From NCBI GenBank assembly GCA_015067835.1, contig SVLS01000009.1, positions 1-60,550 on the forward strand: DNA of 60,550 nt, in the 5' to 3' direction. Positions 1 through 7,916 of the stretch are shown piece after piece. The translations under genes were made by a program, and so were the position numbers. The notes beneath the pieces were generated by a model. The model was not told the origin of the DNA. It did no database searches and worked only from the letters and a program-made list of their open reading frames with translations. The stretch's first letter is position 1. Each line of letters opens with the position of its first letter. Source of the DNA: Oscillospiraceae bacterium (GTDB taxonomy: Bacteria > Bacillota > Clostridia > Oscillospirales > Oscillospiraceae).

Positions 1-1
1 C

Positions 2-439
2 TTCCGTTCAAGATATATCGGTGTTGTGTTTCAAAGCTTTAATCTGATTACCAAGTATACAGCACTTGAGAATGTTGTTCTTTCTATGGACGTGTCGGGT
101 GCGAAAATCAAAAACAAGAAGCAAAAAGCGATAGAACTTCTTGAAAGCGTTGGCCTTGATGAGGATGAAGCAAACCGCCGTGTGCTGAAGCTCTCGGGCG
201 GTCAGCAGCAGAGAGTTGCCATTGCCCGCGCCCTTTCTTATGACCCCGATATTATTCTTGCTGACGAGCCTACGGGCAACCTTGACCGTGATACGCAGAA
301 AGAGATTATGGATATTTTCCGCGATCTTACCAATCAAGGCAAGTGCGTGATCCTTGTCAGCCACTCCCCCGATGTTGCCGCAATGTGTGACGAGCGTTAT
401 GAACTGACGAAAATCTCCGGCAAAGAAAAACGAAAATAA
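2..439 (+). CDS. ABC transporter ATP-binding protein, 5'-truncated by the window edge
   Basis: C-terminal part of an ABC ATPase of the LolD/MacB/FtsE-like class, which usually energises a MacB-type permease in lipoprotein or peptide export. The reading frame is open from base 2, so the start and the Walker A lie outside the window. Seen here are the Q-loop (VFQSFNLI), the signature LSGGQQQRVAIARAL, Walker B followed by the D-loop (IILADEPTGNLD) and the H-loop (VSHS). It ends in a lysine/arginine-rich tail. No permease follows, so the partner must lie upstream or have been lost. The ATPase class is certain; the substrate cannot be told. Confidence 0.9.
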   Translation, partial: FRSRYIGVVFQSFNLITKYTALENVVLSMDVSGAKIKNKKQKAIELLESVGLDEDEANRRVLKLSGGQQQRVAIARALSYDPDIILADEPTGNLDRDTQKEIMDIFRDLTNQGKCVILVSHSPDVAAMCDERYELTKISGKEKRK

Positions 440-452
440 TGTCCGCTTTTCC

Positions 453-481
453 TTGAAAACTGCTTTTAAAAGTGTTATAGT
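453..481 (+). promoter_or_regulatory. sigma-A-type promoter for the D,D-carboxypeptidase gene
   Basis: TTGAAA (453-458) and TATAGT (476-481) with a 17-base spacer, 31 bases before the start codon. It lies just after the ABC gene stop, suggesting separate transcription. Confidence 0.6.
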
Positions 482-511
482 GATAAAAACCTTCCTAACA
501 AGAGGTGTACT

Positions 512-1762
512 ATGACTTTAGTAAAAAACAAAAAACTATGGCTCATTTTGATTCCCGCAGTGTTGATTTTGCTGGCAGGGGTCTACTGCCTGTTCCGTTT
601 TTGGCCGTCAGCGGCCCCCGTCCAAACCGGATGGATCCAGGAAGAGGGCGCCATCCGTTATCTGGATGAGAATGGCTCCCCTCTGCTGAAATGGCAGAGA
701 ATTGACGGCTATGACTATTATTTCCATCCGGAAAGCGGTATTGTGCTCACCGGCTGGCAGGACATTGATGGCGAACGCTACTATTTTAATGAAAACGGCA
801 TCCGCCAGTCCCAATGGTTGACTCTGGGGGAAAAAACCTATTACTTAGGTCAGGACGGCAAAGCTGTTTCCGGACTGCAGACCATTAACGACACGCTTTA
901 CTATTTTGATTCTGAATACGCAATCGCCGTAGGCTGGCAGGAAATCGATGGAATTCGCTATCTGTTTCGGCCCGATGGCACCGGTGTAACCGGCTGGCAC
1001 AGCGTCAACGATGCAAAGTATTTTTTTGATACTGACGGCAAGATGTGTACCGGCTGGCTGGAATGGGAAAGCAAGCAGTATTATCTGGGTGATGACGGCG
1101 TTATGGTCACAGGTTGGCTGACTTTGGGAGAAGACCGTTATTACTTCAAAGAAGACGGTCGTATGGCCATCGGCGAGGTCGTCATCGACGGTATTTCCAG
1201 ATTCTTTACTTCCACAGGAAAATATGTGATTATGCCCAACCCCTGGCACCCTGTCCCCAAGGATCACGAAATTGATCTGGTAGATATCGAAGGGTATGAA
1301 TTCGATCGCAAGGGTCGCGATCCTTTGCAAACGATGATGAATGACTGCCGGGATGCCGGCCATGTGTGTGAAATTAACAACTCCTATCGCTCCTATAATG
1401 TGCAAAAGTGGCTGTGGGATGATCGTGTGGCAAAGCGAATGGCCGAAGGTATGACCTATGAAGAGGCTTGTGAATATACCGCTCGATCCGTCGCCTATCC
1501 GGGGCACAGCGAGCACCAAACCGGTCTTGCCGTCGACATCACAGGAACAGACGAAATGTACGAATGGTTCTACGAACATTGCTGGGACTACGGCTTCATC
1601 GTCCGTTATCCGGAGGGCAAGCGTCCTATCACCGGCATTATCTACGAACCCTGGCATTTCCGCTATGTCGGCACAGAGCTTTCTCTCGAACTGAAGGAAC
1701 TTAATCTGTGTATGGAAGAATATATGGAAATGCTCACGCAGCAACAAGCTGCCATTGCATAA
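512..1762 (+). CDS. VanY/LdcB-like M15 D,D-carboxypeptidase with cell-wall-binding repeats
   Basis: A 416-residue extracytoplasmic peptidase. Residues about 8-29 form a signal anchor. They are followed by roughly nine ~20-residue choline/glucan-binding-type repeats (GW-x-x-IDG-x-x-YYF-x-x-DG) to about residue 240. The C-terminal M15B domain carries the zinc/catalytic motif GHSEHQTGLAVD and a later EPWHFRYVG. The family trims the terminal D-Ala (or D,L links) of peptidoglycan stem peptides; the repeats should hold it on wall polymers. RBS AAGAGGTG sits 5 bases before the ATG. It is followed by a strong terminator and convergent with the HAD gene. Family is secure; exact bond specificity is not. 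Confidence 0.9.
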   Translation: MTLVKNKKLWLILIPAVLILLAGVYCLFRFWPSAAPVQTGWIQEEGAIRYLDENGSPLLKWQRIDGYDYYFHPESGIVLTGWQDIDGERYYFNENGIRQSQWLTLGEKTYYLGQDGKAVSGLQTINDTLYYFDSEYAIAVGWQEIDGIRYLFRPDGTGVTGWHSVNDAKYFFDTDGKMCTGWLEWESKQYYLGDDGVMVTGWLTLGEDRYYFKEDGRMAIGEVVIDGISRFFTSTGKYVIMPNPWHPVPKDHEIDLVDIEGYEFDRKGRDPLQTMMNDCRDAGHVCEINNSYRSYNVQKWLWDDRVAKRMAEGMTYEEACEYTARSVAYPGHSEHQTGLAVDITGTDEMYEWFYEHCWDYGFIVRYPEGKRPITGIIYEPWHFRYVGTELSLELKELNLCMEEYMEMLTQQQAAIA

Positions 1763-1767
1763 GAAAG

Positions 1768-1800
1768 CATCCGGCTGAAGTGTTCAGCCGGATGTTTTTT
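1768..1800 (+). terminator. rho-independent terminator
   Basis: Perfect 12-bp stem 1768-1779/1783-1794 with a 3-base loop, followed by six T. It serves the carboxypeptidase gene and sits between convergent genes. Confidence 0.9.
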
Positions 1801-1820
1801 GCATCATTTTGTCTGCCGGA

Positions 1821-2600
1821 TTATTTTTCCGGCACAAGATCGCCTACGCCCTTCACAATATAACGGGGGCAATAGGGGAAGTTTTCAATATCTTCTATGG
1901 CAGTTACACCGGACAGAACCAGAACGGTATCGACATTGGATTCAATGCCGGCAATGATGTCCGTATCCATACGGTCGCCAATGAACGCAATATCCTGAGA
2001 GTGACAGTTCAGCTTTCTCAGACCGTGACGAAGCATCAACGGATTAGGCTTGCCTACAAAATACGCCTTCTTACCCGTAGCAATCTCAATGGGCGCAATC
2101 AGCGCACCGGTAGCAGGATTGATGCCGTTCTCCACAGGGCCTGTGATGTCAGGATTCGTGCCGATGAGCTTTGCACCCTTTAGCACCAGATTGATTGCCT
2201 TTTGGATTTTTTCGAAGCTATAGGTGCTGGTCTCCCCCACTACCACATAATCCGGGTTTACATCGTTCATATAAATTCCGTGATCGTAAAGCGCTTTTGT
2301 CAGTGCTGCCTCGCCAATAACATAGGCGGTGCTTTGGGGCTTCTGACTGTGCAGAAATTCTGCTGTTGCCATAGCGCTGGTATAAAAATGGTCCGCAGAA
2401 ATATGAAGACCCATTCGCTCCAGCTTCATACTCAATTCATGGGGCGTACGCTCGGAGCTGTTGGTCAAAAAGACAAACTTCTTGTCACTATCCTGCATCC
2501 AGTTAATAAACTCCGTAACGCCATCCAGGATTTTATTTCCGTGATAGATCACGCCGTCCATATCACAAATGAATCCCAATTTATTTCTAATGTTATCCAT
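1821..2600 (-). CDS. HAD-IIA (NagD/PGP-like) phosphatase
   Basis: A 259-residue HAD-superfamily hydrolase of the NagD-like type. Motif I is CDMDGVIYHG (nucleophile Asp plus acid/base Asp), motif II FLTNSS, and motif IV FIGDRMDTDIIAG with a large C2-type cap between. Family members dephosphorylate small sugar phosphates, 2-phosphoglycolate or nucleotides. The frame is open further upstream, but ATG 2600 has AAAGGAT 8 bases ahead and begins at the conserved N-terminus. It starts 17 bases after the serine dehydratase stop, so the two are probably cotranscribed. The substrate is unknown. Confidence 0.88.
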   Translation of the reverse strand: MDNIRNKLGFICDMDGVIYHGNKILDGVTEFINWMQDSDKKFVFLTNSSERTPHELSMKLERMGLHISADHFYTSAMATAEFLHSQKPQSTAYVIGEAALTKALYDHGIYMNDVNPDYVVVGETSTYSFEKIQKAINLVLKGAKLIGTNPDITGPVENGINPATGALIAPIEIATGKKAYFVGKPNPLMLRHGLRKLNCHSQDIAFIGDRMDTDIIAGIESNVDTVLVLSGVTAIEDIENFPYCPRYIVKGVGDLVPEK

Positions 2601-2617
2601 ATTAGCATATCCTTTCG

Positions 2618-3826
2618 TTATTTCTTCCGGTTGTAAAGTCTTGCAAGGCCACCTTCGCTGGTCTCCCGGAATTGATGATTTAGGTGGATGCCGGTATCGT
2701 GCATAGCGCGGCAAACCATATCATAACTGATATTACGGGAGCCGGTCAGAAAATAACTCAGATTGCAGGCGTTCATTGCACGCATAGCAGCCACGGCATT
2801 TCGCTCAATACAAGGAATTTGCACCAGACCGCAGATGGGATCACAGGTTAGCCCCAGATGGTGCTCCATTGCCACTTCTGCAGCGTATTCCACCTGATCC
2901 AAATTTTGTCCGTAGAGCTCTGCCAATGCGGCGGCAGCCATAGAACAGGCTGTGCCGATTTCCGCCTGACAGCCGCATTCTGCGCCGGAAATGGACGCAT
3001 TTCGCTTGGTCAGGTTTCCGATGATTCCGGCAGTGGCAAGGCCGCGAATGATCTGTTCGTCTGTAAAGCCGTGGGTGTCCTGAGCATATTTCAAAACAGC
3101 AGGTACCACACCGCACGCACCACAGGTAGGAGCAGTAACAATCGTTCCATTATCCGCATTTTGCTCCGCTACAGCGTAAGCATAGGCGGCAATACTCTGG
3201 AATTCCAGCAAGCTGGGGTGCTTTTCCTCCGGCTCCTGCTCCAAAAGGAACTTTGCCTTTCGCTGAACACTCAGGCCACCTGGAAGCGTTCCCGTAGCTG
3301 CCAGACCGTCCGCGATGGACTGCTTCATAATTTCCCAAACCTCTAAGAGGAAATCCCAAATTTCCTCGCCCTCATTCAATTCCACATAATCGGACAGCTT
3401 GGTAATATAGCGCCATTTGCAAAAATCTGCAATCTCCGCAAAGGAGTGCTCAATATATACCTCATCCTCCCGGTCTTCCTTCTGGCCGGCATAGCGAATA
3501 TCGCCGCCGCCGATGGATTCCACCCTCAGTGTGGCAATTTCCTTGCCATCTTTCAAGGCAACAAAGTCCATTGTGTTGGGGTGATAACCCTGCAGGCTTT
3601 CCTTGGAGAAGATAATCTCCGTCGGATGGGGCAACAAAACTTCCCGCAGCACCCGGTCCGTGCCATGCCCGACACCGGTTTTGCTGAGAGAGCCATACAG
3701 AATGACGCGAAAGGCATCCGCATCCGGATGCTCCTTGCGAAACAGCTTTGCTGCCCGTTCCGGACCCATGGTATGGGACGAGGACGGACCTTTTCCAATT
3801 TTGTAAATATCACGGATAGATTTCAT
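2618..3826 (-). CDS. sdaA: L-serine ammonia-lyase (iron-sulfur, single chain)
   Basis: A 402-residue L-serine dehydratase converting serine to pyruvate and ammonia. The N-terminal beta domain has GPSSSHTMGP and the C-terminal alpha domain has APTCGACG, AECGCQAEIGTACS and CDPICGLVQIPC, supplying the cysteines for the [4Fe-4S] cluster. Many clostridia encode alpha and beta as two genes; here they are fused in beta-alpha order. RBS GGGAGG lies 7 bases before the ATG. It is first in a two-gene unit with the HAD phosphatase, and its promoter overlaps the end of the small upstream gene. Confidence 0.93.
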   Translation of the reverse strand: MKSIRDIYKIGKGPSSSHTMGPERAAKLFRKEHPDADAFRVILYGSLSKTGVGHGTDRVLREVLLPHPTEIIFSKESLQGYHPNTMDFVALKDGKEIATLRVESIGGGDIRYAGQKEDREDEVYIEHSFAEIADFCKWRYITKLSDYVELNEGEEIWDFLLEVWEIMKQSIADGLAATGTLPGGLSVQRKAKFLLEQEPEEKHPSLLEFQSIAAYAYAVAEQNADNGTIVTAPTCGACGVVPAVLKYAQDTHGFTDEQIIRGLATAGIIGNLTKRNASISGAECGCQAEIGTACSMAAAALAELYGQNLDQVEYAAEVAMEHHLGLTCDPICGLVQIPCIERNAVAAMRAMNACNLSYFLTGSRNISYDMVCRAMHDTGIHLNHQFRETSEGGLARLYNRKK

Positions 3827-3849
3827 AAGAGCCTCCCGATTTTTTCTTT

Positions 3850-3878
3850 AGTGTAGCACAGCTGCGAAAAAATTACAA
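3850..3878 (-). promoter_or_regulatory. promoter of sdaA
   Basis: Minus strand: TTGTAA (3873-3878), 17-base spacer, TACACT (3850-3855) preceded by TGC (extended -10). The -35 overlaps the stop codon of the 54-residue gene upstream. Confidence 0.5.
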
Positions 3879-4037
3879 GTCTTCCTCCGCTTTTTTAATT
3901 GCCTCCATACTCAGCTCTCCTGCCAGCTTAAACAGAGCATCTGACAGCACCTGTTCCAAAGGCAAACCCACACATCGAGCAATATGTGTATAAAAATGAA
4001 CCACCGACGGTTCCAAGGTAAGCGTAACCGCAATCAT
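3873..4037 (-). CDS. 54-residue small protein, ribbon-helix-helix-like pattern
   Basis: A short frame, MIAVTLTLEPSVVHFYTHIA onward to ...KAEEDL. The start ATG (4037) has AAAGGGGG about 8 bases ahead. A short amphipathic strand (IAVTLTLE) followed by two helices (residues ~10-24 and ~26-43) resembles the strand-helix-helix layout of MetJ/Arc-type small DNA binders or antitoxins. No toxin gene lies next to it. It is upstream of sdaA on the same strand and divergent from proS. Coding status rests on the RBS and the protein-like pattern; function is unknown. Confidence 0.6.
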   Translation of the reverse strand: MIAVTLTLEPSVVHFYTHIARCVGLPLEQVLSDALFKLAGELSMEAIKKAEEDL

Positions 4038-4130
4038 AGGATGCCCCCTTTGAAAAGCTCAATGATAAACCATCCTATGCGCCTTTCAATAATGGGTGCA
4101 CTGTTATGGCTCTTGCCTGCATAGAAAGAC

Positions 4131-4149
4131 TTGACAATGGTGCTATAAT
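4131..4149 (+). promoter_or_regulatory. extended -10 promoter of proS
   Basis: TGC-TATAAT (4141-4149), 40 bases before the start. A perfect TTGACA is present at 4131-4136 but only 7 bases from the -10, too close for a normal -35. TAGAAA at 4122-4127 has normal spacing (16). Confidence 0.6.
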
Positions 4150-4188
4150 ATACAATAGATATGGAACAAATTGAGAGGATGAATACTT

Positions 4189-5625
4189 ATGGCCAAAGAC
4201 AAAAAGGTTGAGCAAATCACCGATATGGAGGTTGACTTTGCCCAATGGTTCACTGATGTCTGCACAAAGGCACAGCTCATCGATTATTCTTCCATTAAGG
4301 GCGTGTTTGTTTACCGTCCTTACGGCTATGCCATTTGGGAGAATATTCAGCATATTATGGACAAGGCGTTTAAGGAGCAGGGCGTTGAAAACGTGTATAT
4401 GCCCCTTTTGATTCCTGAGAGTCTGCTGCAAAAGGAAAAGGACCATGTCGAGGGCTTTGCCCCTGAGTGTGCATGGGTCACCCATGGCGGCAGCGACAAG
4501 TTGGAAGAGCGTTATGCCATCCGTCCCACCTCTGAGACGCTGTTCTGCGAGCATTTTGCCCGCGTTTTGCAGTCGCACCGGGATTTGCCGATGAAGTATA
4601 ATCAGTGGTGCAGCGTCATCCGCTGGGAAAAGACCTCCCGTCCGTTCCTGCGCCATCGTGAATTCCTGTGGCAAGAGGGTCATACCATTCACGCAACGGC
4701 AGAGGAGGCTCAGAGCTTTACCGAAACTATGCTGAATGTGTACGCCGATTTCTGTGAGAATGTTCTGGCAATGCCAGTAACCAAGGGTCGTAAAACCGAC
4801 AAGGAGAAATTCAACGGCGCAGAAGCCACCTACACCATTGAGTGTATGATGCACGACCGCAAGGCACTGCAGGCAGGCACCTCCCATTACTTTGGTGATG
4901 GCTTTGCAAAGGCCTTTGAGATTGAATTCACAGATAAAAACAATCAGAAATCCAACCCCCACGAGACCTCCTGGGGCGTTTCCACCCGTTTAATTGGCGG
5001 CATTATTATGACCCACGGTGACAACAATGGCCTGGTTCTGCCTCCTCTGGTTGCACCGATTCAGGTGGTCATTTTGCCGGTTGCACAGCACAAGCCCGGT
5101 GTTTTGGAAGCCGCTGCAGAATTGAAGGCGCGTCTGACAAAGGCAGGTTTGCGCACCAAGATGGATGATTCCGATAATTCTATCGGTTGGAAGTGTGCCG
5201 AATACGAAATGAAGGGTGTTCCCCTGCGTGTGGAATGCGGCCCCCGGGATTTGGAAAACGGCGAATGCGTGATTGTACGCCGTACCGACCGGGAAAAGAT
5301 TGTGGTCAAGCTGGAGCAGCTGGAAAGTGCTGTTGCTGAGCAGCTGAAGGTTGTACAGCAGCAGATGTACGATAAGGCGAAGAAGAATCTGGATGACCAC
5401 ATTTACGAAGCCCATTCTCTGGAGGAGGCCAAGGCGCTTCAGGAGCAGAACGGTGGCTACATCAAGACAATGTGGTGCGGTGAGTTGGACTGTGAGCTGG
5501 CTATGAAGGAAAAGGCCGGTATGTCCTCCCGCTGTATCCCCTTTGCTCAGGAAAATCTCGGAGAGACCTGTGCTTGCTGCGGCAAGCCGGCAAACAAGAT
5601 GGTTTACTGGGGCGTTGCCTACTAA
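4189..5625 (+). CDS. proS: prolyl-tRNA synthetase, archaeal/eukaryotic (ProS3) type
   Basis: A 478-residue class II synthetase charging tRNA-Pro. It starts directly in the catalytic fold and has the class II motif 1/2 region ([34 protein letters not shown]) and motif 3. It lacks the ~180-residue editing insertion of the bacterial-type enzyme. It ends with the anticodon-binding and C-terminal zinc-like domain ([20 protein letters not shown]) and the terminal Tyr typical of the archaeal type. Found in many clostridia. It is monocistronic with its own promoter and terminator. Confidence 0.97.
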   Translation: MAKDKKVEQITDMEVDFAQWFTDVCTKAQLIDYSSIKGVFVYRPYGYAIWENIQHIMDKAFKEQGVENVYMPLLIPESLLQKEKDHVEGFAPECAWVTHGGSDKLEERYAIRPTSETLFCEHFARVLQSHRDLPMKYNQWCSVIRWEKTSRPFLRHREFLWQEGHTIHATAEEAQSFTETMLNVYADFCENVLAMPVTKGRKTDKEKFNGAEATYTIECMMHDRKALQAGTSHYFGDGFAKAFEIEFTDKNNQKSNPHETSWGVSTRLIGGIIMTHGDNNGLVLPPLVAPIQVVILPVAQHKPGVLEAAAELKARLTKAGLRTKMDDSDNSIGWKCAEYEMKGVPLRVECGPRDLENGECVIVRRTDREKIVVKLEQLESAVAEQLKVVQQQMYDKAKKNLDDHIYEAHSLEEAKALQEQNGGYIKTMWCGELDCELAMKEKAGMSSRCIPFAQENLGETCACCGKPANKMVYWGVAY

Positions 5626-5633
5626 TTGCAATC

Positions 5634-5662
5634 AAACAGGCCTGCGTCGCAGGCCTGTTTTT
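5634..5662 (+). terminator. rho-independent terminator after proS
   Basis: Perfect 12-bp stem 5634-5645/5649-5660 with a 3-base loop ending in five T. The methyltransferase RBS (CAGGAGAA) follows immediately, so read-through could still feed the next gene. Confidence 0.85.
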
Positions 5663-5677
5663 CAGGAGAAGTGAACT

Positions 5678-6835
5678 ATGAAAGACATTCTTTCTTATGT
5701 AATCCAGAGCAAAACCCTTACCAAACTGACGCTGAGCAAATCTTCCGACCCTAAAATTTTGCGCACCACCGGTCGGCTGATTGCCCTGAAGGACGGCATT
5801 TATCTGGCCTTGGAAAGCTTTCTCAGTGACGGAAAGGCTGTTCAAAAAAATATCCCTGCAGCACAGGCGGCAGATATTGTCGCTGCATTGATTCCCGATC
5901 AGTACAGGCAGCTGAACATCACCGCCGCCGGCGGAAGCTGTGAAGTCAAGGTTTCCAAAAAAGGAAAAGTAACTGTTTTAAATCATATCAAAAAAAGCGA
6001 CAGTTCCTGCGCCTGTCTGACCCACAACCGGGAGAAGCAGTACATTCTTCCGTCCAACACCCCTGTGGATTTTCTGGTAGCCCTGGGCGTTCAGGACGAA
6101 AACGGTCGTATCTTTGATAAAAAGCGCTCCAAATTCCGGCAGATCAATCGCTTCCTGGAAATGGTTGCTGATGTAGAAAGCAGCATTGTCACCGGAAAGG
6201 AATTATACATTCTGGATTTGTGTTGTGGAAAAAGCTATCTCAGCTTCGCCGTGTACTACTATTTTACGCACATACGGGGCTATGCCGTGACTATGGATTG
6301 TGTGGATTTAAAGGAAGATGTGATCTCTTTCTGTTCGGACATTGCCCGGAAGCTGAATTATACCGGTCTGCATTTCATTGCCGGCGACATCCGCTCCTTC
6401 CCTATCCGCCGTCAGCCGGATTTAACGGTCTCTCTTCATGCCTGTGACATTGCAACAGACATTGTCCTGGCAAAGGGAATTGATTCCGGCTCCCGTGTAA
6501 TTCTCTCAACTCCCTGCTGTCATCACGAAATGATGCACCAGCTCAAGCCATCCGGAAAGGACACGGACTTTTTGATGGAGCATTCCATTCTGAAGCAGAA
6601 GTTTGCAGATGCCGCCACTGATGCGCTGCGGTGCAAGGTCTTGGAAATCAACGGCTATGATGTAACGGCTCTGGAGCTTATTGACCCGGAGGAGACGCCA
6701 AAGAACGTTTTGATTCGCGGCGTAAAGCGCAGTCATACTGACCCTGTGCGGATAGCGCAGCTAAAAGCAGAATATGCCCGCATCTGTGACCTGTTGGGCG
6801 TACATCCTTACCTGTGGGACGGCTACGCCAAATAA
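5678..6835 (+). CDS. class I SAM-dependent methyltransferase (Methyltransf_32-like)
   Basis: A 385-residue protein. The N-terminal ~120 residues are of unclear fold. Then comes a conserved DKKRSKFRQINRF segment and a Rossmann methyltransferase core with the SAM loop LDLCCGKSYLSF (about 179-190), an acidic residue after strand 2 (VDLKED) and a STPCCHHEM motif. The CCHHE box is typical of the family that includes Trm13/METTL25-like proteins, suggesting an RNA or protein substrate, but the target is not known. RBS AGGAGAA, 8 bases before the ATG. It follows proS closely. Confidence 0.8.
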   Translation: MKDILSYVIQSKTLTKLTLSKSSDPKILRTTGRLIALKDGIYLALESFLSDGKAVQKNIPAAQAADIVAALIPDQYRQLNITAAGGSCEVKVSKKGKVTVLNHIKKSDSSCACLTHNREKQYILPSNTPVDFLVALGVQDENGRIFDKKRSKFRQINRFLEMVADVESSIVTGKELYILDLCCGKSYLSFAVYYYFTHIRGYAVTMDCVDLKEDVISFCSDIARKLNYTGLHFIAGDIRSFPIRRQPDLTVSLHACDIATDIVLAKGIDSGSRVILSTPCCHHEMMHQLKPSGKDTDFLMEHSILKQKFADAATDALRCKVLEINGYDVTALELIDPEETPKNVLIRGVKRSHTDPVRIAQLKAEYARICDLLGVHPYLWDGYAK

Positions 6836-6843
6836 ACGAAACA

Positions 6844-6875
6844 AAAAATACCCCCTCAAGCGAGGGGGTATTTTT
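6844..6875. terminator. bidirectional terminator
   Basis: 14-bp stem 6844-6857/6862-6875 (A5 TA C5 TC and its complement) with a 4-base loop. The A and T tracts at both ends suit both the methyltransferase gene and the convergent surface gene. Confidence 0.9.
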
Positions 6876-6899
6876 ATGTCTTTTTCAGAAAAGCAGAGA

Positions 6900-7682
6900 T
6901 TACACGCTTCTCTTCTTGTTGCCGATCACCAGAGCTGCAACAGCGGTAACAGCCAGAACCATCACGATGGTCATGCCAATGATGTTGGTGTTGTCGCCGG
7001 TGGGCTTGGGAGCAGGAGTGGAGCTTGCATTCTCGGAACCAGCGGGAGTGGAGCTAGCAGGAGTGGAGCTTGCAGGCTCGGAGCTAGCGGGAGTGGAGCT
7101 AGCGGGGGGATTTTGAGTAGCCTCATTGTAGTACACCTTGATAGAATCCCAGTAAGAAGAGAAGCCGAGATTCCACTCCAGATAGAAGAAGGTATAGGTG
7201 TCAGCGTCAGGAGTAATTGTATAATTCTTATTGCCCTTAGTAGTGCTCAGTGTGGTGCTGTAAGTAGCACCCTTTGCAGTGTCACCAAAGGTCAAAATCA
7301 TACAGTCAGCGTTATCATAAGCCTGCTTGCCAGCGTTAATGGTAAGTTCAATTTTGGTAATGCCACCAGCGAAAGCAGTCGCATTCCACAGCTTAGAGGT
7401 CTTGCCTTCCTTGTCGCGCATCTGCATACCACTGCCATAGTTGCCGATCTGGATGAAGTCAAAGGAAACACCACCAACAGCGACAGGTGCGGTCAGCTCG
7501 ATATCATTGGCATCCTCAGCAGTAGCAGAAGTAGATACATACTTCTGGCTATCCAAGCCAAGGGAGTCAACAGTCAGTTCGACGAAATTCTCTGCTGCGG
7601 AGACAGCGGGAACCATAGCTACGAGCATCACCAGAACGATTGCGACTGCAAATGCAGACTTCAGAACTTTTGCGATTTTCAT
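6900..7682 (-). CDS. secreted surface protein with Ser/Pro/Ala/Thr linker and C-terminal anchor
   Basis: 260 residues. A signal peptide (about 1-29, cleaving near VSAAE) precedes a cysteine-free beta-rich domain of unknown family (30-185). Then comes a low-complexity linker of PASS/TPASSEPASST units (about 190-220), and a C-terminal PTGDNTN followed by a hydrophobic segment and KKR. The end resembles a Gram-positive sorting signal, but the LPXTG position is degenerate (KPTG), so a plain transmembrane anchor is equally possible. Strong RBS AAGGAGG. It has its own promoter downstream of the cohesin/dockerin gene pair. No function assigned. Confidence 0.75.
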   Translation of the reverse strand: MKIAKVLKSAFAVAIVLVMLVAMVPAVSAAENFVELTVDSLGLDSQKYVSTSATAEDANDIELTAPVAVGGVSFDFIQIGNYGSGMQMRDKEGKTSKLWNATAFAGGITKIELTINAGKQAYDNADCMILTFGDTAKGATYSTTLSTTKGNKNYTITPDADTYTFFYLEWNLGFSSYWDSIKVYYNEATQNPPASSTPASSEPASSTPASSTPAGSENASSTPAPKPTGDNTNIIGMTIVMVLAVTAVAALVIGNKKRSV

Positions 7683-7774
7683 TGTTTTTCCTCCTTGTTA
7701 TACCCCTTATCAGGGAAAATATGTTTGAACCGGGCCATTGCCTTGCAGACAAATGCCCAAATTTTCACGGTGAC

Positions 7775-7803
7775 ATTATATCAAACTATTCGAAATCTTT
7801 CAA
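7775..7803 (-). promoter_or_regulatory. promoter of the 260-residue surface protein
   Basis: Minus strand TTGAAA (7798-7803), 17-base spacer, TGA-TATAAT (7775-7780). About 90 bases of leader precede the ATG. Confidence 0.7.
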
Positions 7804-7824
7804 CCCTTATTTTCGCTTTTCCGC

Positions 7825-7877
7825 AAAAAAATCAAGCCGGCCAAACACATCTTTTGCATTCGGCAGGCTTGTTTTTT
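7825..7877 (-). terminator. terminator of the cohesin-protein gene
   Basis: Imperfect stem (CAAGCC-G-GCC with GGC-A-GGCTTG) at 7833-7842/7862-7871, flanked by A7 and T6 tracts, so usable in both directions. It lies 40 bases after the stop. Confidence 0.7.
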
Positions 7878-7916
7878 CATTGCGGTATATTCCGGTTTAA
7901 ATGCACCCGGGCTTCT

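Noticed and set aside
3873..4037. Toxin-antitoxin pair
   Set aside because: The small RHH-like gene has no adjacent toxin-like frame on either side.
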